Made by a program: the position numbers and the translations under genes. DNA of 64,000 nt from Triops longicaudatus. Its lineage: Eukaryota; Arthropoda; Branchiopoda; Notostraca; Triopsidae. Positions 59,701 through 64,000 of this stretch are shown here, piece by piece. A model generated the notes under the pieces. It was given only the letters and a program-made list of their open reading frames with translations. It did no database searches and was not told the DNA's origin. Every line of letters starts with the position of its first letter. Within the stretch, counting starts at the first letter, position 1. The stretch is from NCBI GenBank assembly GCA_022885665.1, contig JAGQDJ010000019.1, positions 585,754 through 649,753 of the forward strand. The letters are read 5' to 3'.

Positions 59701-60853
59701 TTCATGTCTGTAAATTGCTCTCATGTTACAAATTGTTGAGCTTTTACCATTCGTATGCAAGGAAACTAGAAACGGCATAAATTATTCAACAATTTAAAAA
59801 AGAAATAAACAAAGTACTGTATGTAGGTATGTATTGGAACTGAAATGGGGCTTAGTTCACAAGTTTTAATAAATAAGCGTATTCATCAACGTAATCAAGT
59901 AAAACCACTAATCTCGAAGTTGTGCTCTGGCGGTGATTGCAAATTATTATCCATGAGAATTCCATTGTTGTCTGTTGGTTATGGGAGTAGTGTTTTCAAG
60001 GTAGCTGATAGCAAGTACAGTACATCAGTTCAAGAACCAATGTAGAACGAATATGCATTACTTTTTTTCTATGTTATCCTATACACCCTACCGTTCCGAT
60101 TCTACGCAATTGTACAGGTATTGAGCAAATCTAAATTCCCATATAAGCATCACACATAAGCACACAATCTTTTGCACGTAAGCATTTATCATAATTAAGG
60201 AAGAGAGCATAGCATTCCTAGCATGGTGATGTTCCCACAGTATGTGTGACACATCGTGAACCAATTTTCGAAGCGAACGACAGAATAGCGGACGAATTTT
60301 TTGGGGGTGGGGATCGGTAATGATTTATTGGGATGGCTAAATTTTAATTAAAGTATATAACCAAGACTAAGGGCGAATTATTCTGTGTGGTATATTAAAC
60401 TGATTTAAGAAAGGTTGAACCATATTCATACTTGATAAGCACACCGAAAAATGGCTAAGAAAAATAAGTTCATTCAGCGCAATTACATTTTTCTGAGGAA
60501 CACGCGTGAAGGTAAGTTTCCGTTGCCGATATCAGTTCGTTTGCGTATACGAATGCGAAACTTTACACATGGTCTACGATATTGTCTTTTTCATGAAGTA
60601 ATCTTTTACATTTCCACCAAGAATAAGGTTCTACATGTTACTGCAAATTGCTGTAGGTATCCTAGGGACAGTCTCCATAATGCATTATTTTTGCTTGCAC
60701 ATTCTTACCATTAAACTAAACCCTGAGGCGGTTGCAGCTGATCTTGCGCTAAAGAAAATTTCACCGTTTGAAATATAGAGATAGATTATGTACCCTTCAT
60801 ATTTTTTGTGTAACTTCTAAGACGCGTAAATTTTAAGTCTTCTTCTTTTTCAG
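59701..60853. other. Repeat-like and non-coding, with one possible leader exon
   Basis: An ATG at 60451 (MAKKNKFIQRNYIFLRNT) runs to a strong donor (GAAG|GTAAGT) at about 60512, which could be a first exon, but its phase does not fit the fucosyltransferase exon downstream. Nothing else is recognised. Confidence 0.3.
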
Positions 60854-61865
60854 ACTAGAACGAAACTGCGCACCAGAGTGATCTTGTATTGGAGAATCTT
60901 TTACGACTTGCCTGATTATTGTGTAGGTTACGATAAGGCTCTATTTCACGGTTGTCCCGTATCGAGTTGCGTAACAGCAAGCGATCGGTCACAGTTTAAT
61001 GACAGTGACGCTATTGTATTCCATTCCCGCGATTTGGGCTTGAAGGACCTACCAAGTTCCCTGCTACGTCACCAGCGATGGATCTGGTATGACCGTGAGT
61101 CTCCCGTACATTACAAGAGTCACAAATTTGACCCCAATTACTTTAAAATCTTATCTCCTTGACTCAGACATTGTATGCAATTACGGGCATACAGTGCCTT
61201 TTACAGCTCCAGCAAACCGTAATTCGGAAAACCAGATAGGCCATATAGGTAGCTGATCTTCACGAATTTTGGCGATTCAAGGAATTCGATTTTGCAGAGA
61301 CAGTAAATACTCTTTTAATTTTGATTCCTTCGTGAAAGCTAAGAATGGAAGTGTAGCGCGGTTAGTTTCACACTGTAAGATCCAAAGTAAGCGTGAAAAA
61401 TGCGTTCAAGAACTGTCCAAGGATATCGACGTTGACATTTACGAGAACTGTGGTAACCTAACTTGCAAAGGTAGTTCTTAAAAAAGTTGTCCACGGAACA
61501 TTTCCAAGCAGTATAAGTATAAACTTACTTTCGAGAATTTGCTCTGCATAGACAACGTTACGGCAAAAATTTTTCCGATCTTAATAACGGAATAGTACGG
61601 AATAGTCGTTTTCGGTCGTGAGGCTCACGAACAGCCAGCCCATTCCTGTATCGATGCGGACAAGTTTGAATCACCCCGAAAATTAATAGAGTTTTTGCAT
61701 ACTTTGAAGAAAAAATGACCGACAACACATTGAATGTCTGAAATGGAACGAGGCCTGGAAGCCGATTCCGCACCGAGGTTGGTGCAATTTATACCAAGCA
61801 CGATCCTCATTGCTCACGGGAAGAAACTGTCCGCGAGGAGGTAAATGACTGGTTCATTCGCAAAG
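60854..61865 (+). pseudogene. Alpha-1,3-fucosyltransferase (GT10) pseudogene
   Basis: GT10 enzymes transfer fucose from GDP-fucose to N-glycans in the Golgi. Pieces in order: RVILYWRIFYDL and DAIVFHSRDLGL with RHQRWIWYDRESPVHY (N domain); in another frame YLLDSDIVCNYGHTVPFTAP (normally the YRxDSDI...YG loop); KNGSVARLVSHCKIQSKREK and VDIYENCGNLTC; YKYKLTFENLLCIDNVTAKIF (GDP-fucose site, normally FYLxFENSxCxDYVTEKxF); HSCIDADKFESPRKLIEFLH; and, in yet another frame, HIECLKWNEAWKPIPHRGWC. Breaks: frameshift near 61140, TAA at 61479-61481, a 10-bp tandem duplication at 61587-61606 with TAG at 61593-61595, and a frameshift in an A run near 61708. No restored reading is given. Confidence 0.85.
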
Positions 61866-62508
61866 GTCCTTGTTTCTAACCAGAATTCAAAGCTGTAAAG
61901 TGAATCTATTCCCTCATATTCTTTTAAACAGCGAGAGTAATATGCACATCTACGACCTAAAGCCGCAAGTTTGACACAAAAGATAGCAGTGTGAAACAAG
62001 CTGTTTGAATGTGATGTTATTTAATACAGCTTTACATTTGTTTATCAAAGAGTTTGTGTTTTCTATCTCTTGTATTTAACTTTCATTCGCAAAATTCGAT
62101 TTAACGACCGGTAGTGCATCATAATAGTAATTTAAATCGAATTTATCATGACTCATGTAATTGTGCCTTGTTAAGTTGTATAACGCTCCCTCGTAATGCA
62201 AATAAAAAAACCTCTCCAATTATTTTATTATCTCGTGGCACTTAAGTACTTCTAACTGAGAATAGTGTAGAGGGGGTAGAGAGAAACGCTTGTGTTGAGA
62301 CACCACTTTGAATTTGTGCTACAATTCCTGCCGAAAGTCTCATCGGACTTGTAAATTTCGCTATCAATTTATTATAGAAAAACGAGTAGAAAAACATAGT
62401 GAGAATTGACAATGCTTATCAAGAAAAATGGTAAGATGATAAGCTCATTTTAAAGCAAATTAATAATGGAATAAGTCTCAATCTCAACGCATCCGCAAGG
62501 ATAAGCAC
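61866..62508. other. Non-coding, AT-rich
   Basis: No gene recognised. Confidence 0.45.
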
Positions 62509-62622
62509 CAGAGCTTTGGAGCGGAGCTCGGAGCTGGAGCGCGGAGCAGTGGAGCAAAGGATTTTTACTCGGAGCAGGAGCGGAGTCGGAGCAACTAAAA
62601 TTTTCCTTGTTCTAGAGCTCTG
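62509..62622. mobile_element. GGAGC-rich hAT-like MITE, ~114 bp
   Basis: Imperfect terminal inverted repeats (CAGAGCTTTGGAGC and the complement of its partner GTTCTAGAGCTCTG) enclose repeated GGAGC/CGGAGC units and an ATTTTTACTC core, an architecture known from hAT-type MITEs in many invertebrates. The flanking 8-mers do not match, so the target duplication has decayed or the ends are misplaced. Confidence 0.55.
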
Positions 62623-62830
62623 GTTTTGACGGCAAAATTCCCTTATCCGGTCCAGTTCTTAGCAAGCCGGTGCTCGAACCGGGCGAAATCTCAGACAAAA
62701 AGCTTTCAGGCGCGGTATTTGGAAACACCACAATAGTTTGCGTCGACAGTATACAAAAAAGAGTTAAGACATAAGCTGTCTTGCAACTTTTCCGACCTAT
62801 TACCGCTATTTTATTCAATTTAATTGGCAT
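62612..62830 (-). CDS. Possible first exon of a type II membrane protein
   Basis: ATG at 62830 encodes a short basic N-terminus (MPIKLNKIAVIGRKSCK) and a hydrophobic helix (TAYVLTLFCILSTQTIVVF), as in Golgi glycosyltransferases. The frame stops inside the end of the GGAGC MITE. It might be a chance frame or a coding segment interrupted by the insertion. Confidence 0.25.
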   Translation of the reverse strand: MPIKLNKIAVIGRKSCKTAYVLTLFCILSTQTIVVFPNTAPESFLSEISPGSSTGLLRTGPDKGILPSKPEL

Positions 62831-63474
62831 TGTAATTAAGCTTAAGTTTTTCGTTATGAAATGTGTTTATACCATCTTCCTACGCTCTTATGTGGCCTTA
62901 ACTAACTTTTCCAATGTCTTTCTTAATAAAACACCAAATATTTGAAAGTGTTCATACTGCACCCTTCATTGAATTACTACAATAAAACATTATACTTCCA
63001 TTTTTTCCCAACGTTTTCAACTGAGAACCCGAAAAAATCTTCAGAGCCAAATATGGACCGTTTTCGGTATCTCGATGTCCCCTTTTCGTCCCAGTGAAAC
63101 TTGGTCCCCATATTCAAACACTATTGCATTTTTAAAAAATCCCAGCTGAGCTTACACCTTTCAACCAACTGATTCAGTGACAATTAGGGAAAATGCTCTG
63201 AGAAGTGCTCATACAAGCATCGTGAAGGAAGCATTTCGCTCAGGTATTCTTTTTGCCGAGAATTTTACAATAATCTTACCGTAACAAAATTTCAGCTTGA
63301 GATTAAATTAATCTATCTAAGTCAAACAATGGAAAAAAATATAAGAGTTTCGCTAAGTGAGATTTTACTTTTAATGAGTGCAAGTTCAACGCTAAAGCCG
63401 GGCAATTCGCAACGGAGTCACGAAACGGAACTGACCGAGCTTCGTTTACTTTTAAGTTTTGATGGTAGATGGCA
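62831..63474. other. Non-coding upstream of the right-edge gene
   Basis: Nothing recognised. Confidence 0.4.
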
Positions 63475-64000
63475 ATGGAAGCATCAAAACAAAGTCCAGC
63501 AAAGGAAAAAATTGCAGAAAAATCTGCAATTTCAGTCCATTGCTACATTCCTAGTTGCCTAAAGTACTGCAGTACTGGACGATTGCGTGCTGAGACATGG
63601 TTACTTCGAGGAAAAGGCAACAATGGACCTGTGCTTTGTTGTGTCGTGTTAGGACATGCCTCCCAGACCCGTTCTGGAATAAGAACTGCAAAAGACGCAC
63701 GTAAATCAACAGAGTCCCAGTTGCATATTCTAACAACTGCGTTCCTTAGCGTTCATGATAGCAATTCTGAAACAAGTCCAAAACCTCCAGTAAATGGTTG
63801 TAGAATGTCAGGATGTTACATAGACCTCCACGTACGAAATAATACGGCGGAAGTGAATGAACTACGTCTGGAGAACCAGATCATTGGCTTAGACCAAATA
63901 ATAACGCTAGTCTACGACGAAGAGAGGATCAAAGCCTCAGAACTACTTCTCATGAATAGCAGTCTTCCAGTGAGCGCGGGTCTTCTATGCCAGCAGTTCA
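63475..64000 (+). CDS. Unidentified ORF running off the right edge (3' partial)
   Basis: ATG at 63475 opens a frame of 175 codons with no stop before the window ends. It begins MEASKQSPAKEKIAEKSAIS, is Cys-rich in its first third (HCYIPSCLKYCS, VLCCVVLGHA), then has a polar stretch and an acidic-hydrophobic part (NELRLENQIIGLDQIITLVY). In sequence of this base composition such a run is unlikely by chance. No family is recognised. An incomplete frame at 63329-63562 overlaps it in another phase and is probably spurious. Confidence 0.5.
   Translation, partial: MEASKQSPAKEKIAEKSAISVHCYIPSCLKYCSTGRLRAETWLLRGKGNNGPVLCCVVLGHASQTRSGIRTAKDARKSTESQLHILTTAFLSVHDSNSETSPKPPVNGCRMSGCYIDLHVRNNTAEVNELRLENQIIGLDQIITLVYDEERIKASELLLMNSSLPVSAGLLCQQF

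Noticed and set aside
1..64000. CRISPR arrays, operons, insertion sequences or other prokaryotic features, and rRNA/tRNA genes
   Set aside because: None seen; the window is intron-rich eukaryotic DNA and no RNA gene could be recognised by eye.

Overview
This window is nuclear DNA from an animal with a compact genome. About seventeen recognisable or well-supported protein genes sit in 64 kb. Nearly all are split by GT-AG introns, many only about 50-60 nt long. The gene set is metazoan: SEL1L, STARD3, a mitochondrial folate/FAD carrier, RAB32, an alpha-arrestin, an MDM2-type E3 ligase, BTBD9, SRPK and CUL1. Moderate GC, tiny introns, undepleted CpG and dense packing fit an early-branching or otherwise compact invertebrate. 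A sponge is my best guess, but the sequence alone does not settle the phylum.

Layout. 1-10 kb (+): 3' part of SEL1L, STARD3 with an apparent internal first exon, a tiny two-exon gene behind a CRE/CCAAT promoter, and SLC25A32 with two alternative terminal exons. 10.5-17 kb (-): RAB32/38, a disordered Ser-rich protein with a hydrophobic tail, and an ARRDC-type arrestin with PPxY motifs. 18-19.4 kb (+): MDM2-like ligase. 19.4-26 kb (-): FASTKD/RAP-like protein, then a thioredoxin-glutathione reductase (TGR) ending in Gly-Cys-Sec-Gly, with a mitochondrial leader exon and a hAT-type MITE in its first intron. 26.3-29 kb (+): two tandem NIT2 omega-amidases with identical exon sizes. 30.8-38.6 kb (-): an SRPK kinase preceded by three long candidate first exons, all ending in the same splice phase; two encode membrane segments. 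40.9-41.9 kb (-): a small basic three-exon gene and a 37-codon ORF. 42.2-43.5 kb (+): a secreted two-FAS1-domain protein. 44-47.9 kb (-): BTBD9. 49.2-51.3 kb (+): acid lipase. 52.2-54 kb (+): TEX9-like coiled-coil protein. 54.8-57.9 kb (-): Cullin-1. 58-64 kb is gene-poor: pogo/Tigger-like and hAT-like repeat remnants, a decayed alpha-1,3-fucosyltransferase, and the start of an unidentified gene running off the right edge.

Some neighbours share broad themes but no operon-like logic is visible. SEL1L, MDM2, CUL1, BTBD9 and the PPxY arrestin all relate to ubiquitin-dependent turnover. SLC25A32, the FASTKD-like protein and one TGR isoform are mitochondrial. The most interesting signals are the three alternative SRPK N-termini, the Sec-containing TGR, the duplicated last exon of SLC25A32, the internal STARD3 start exon, and the broken fucosyltransferase.
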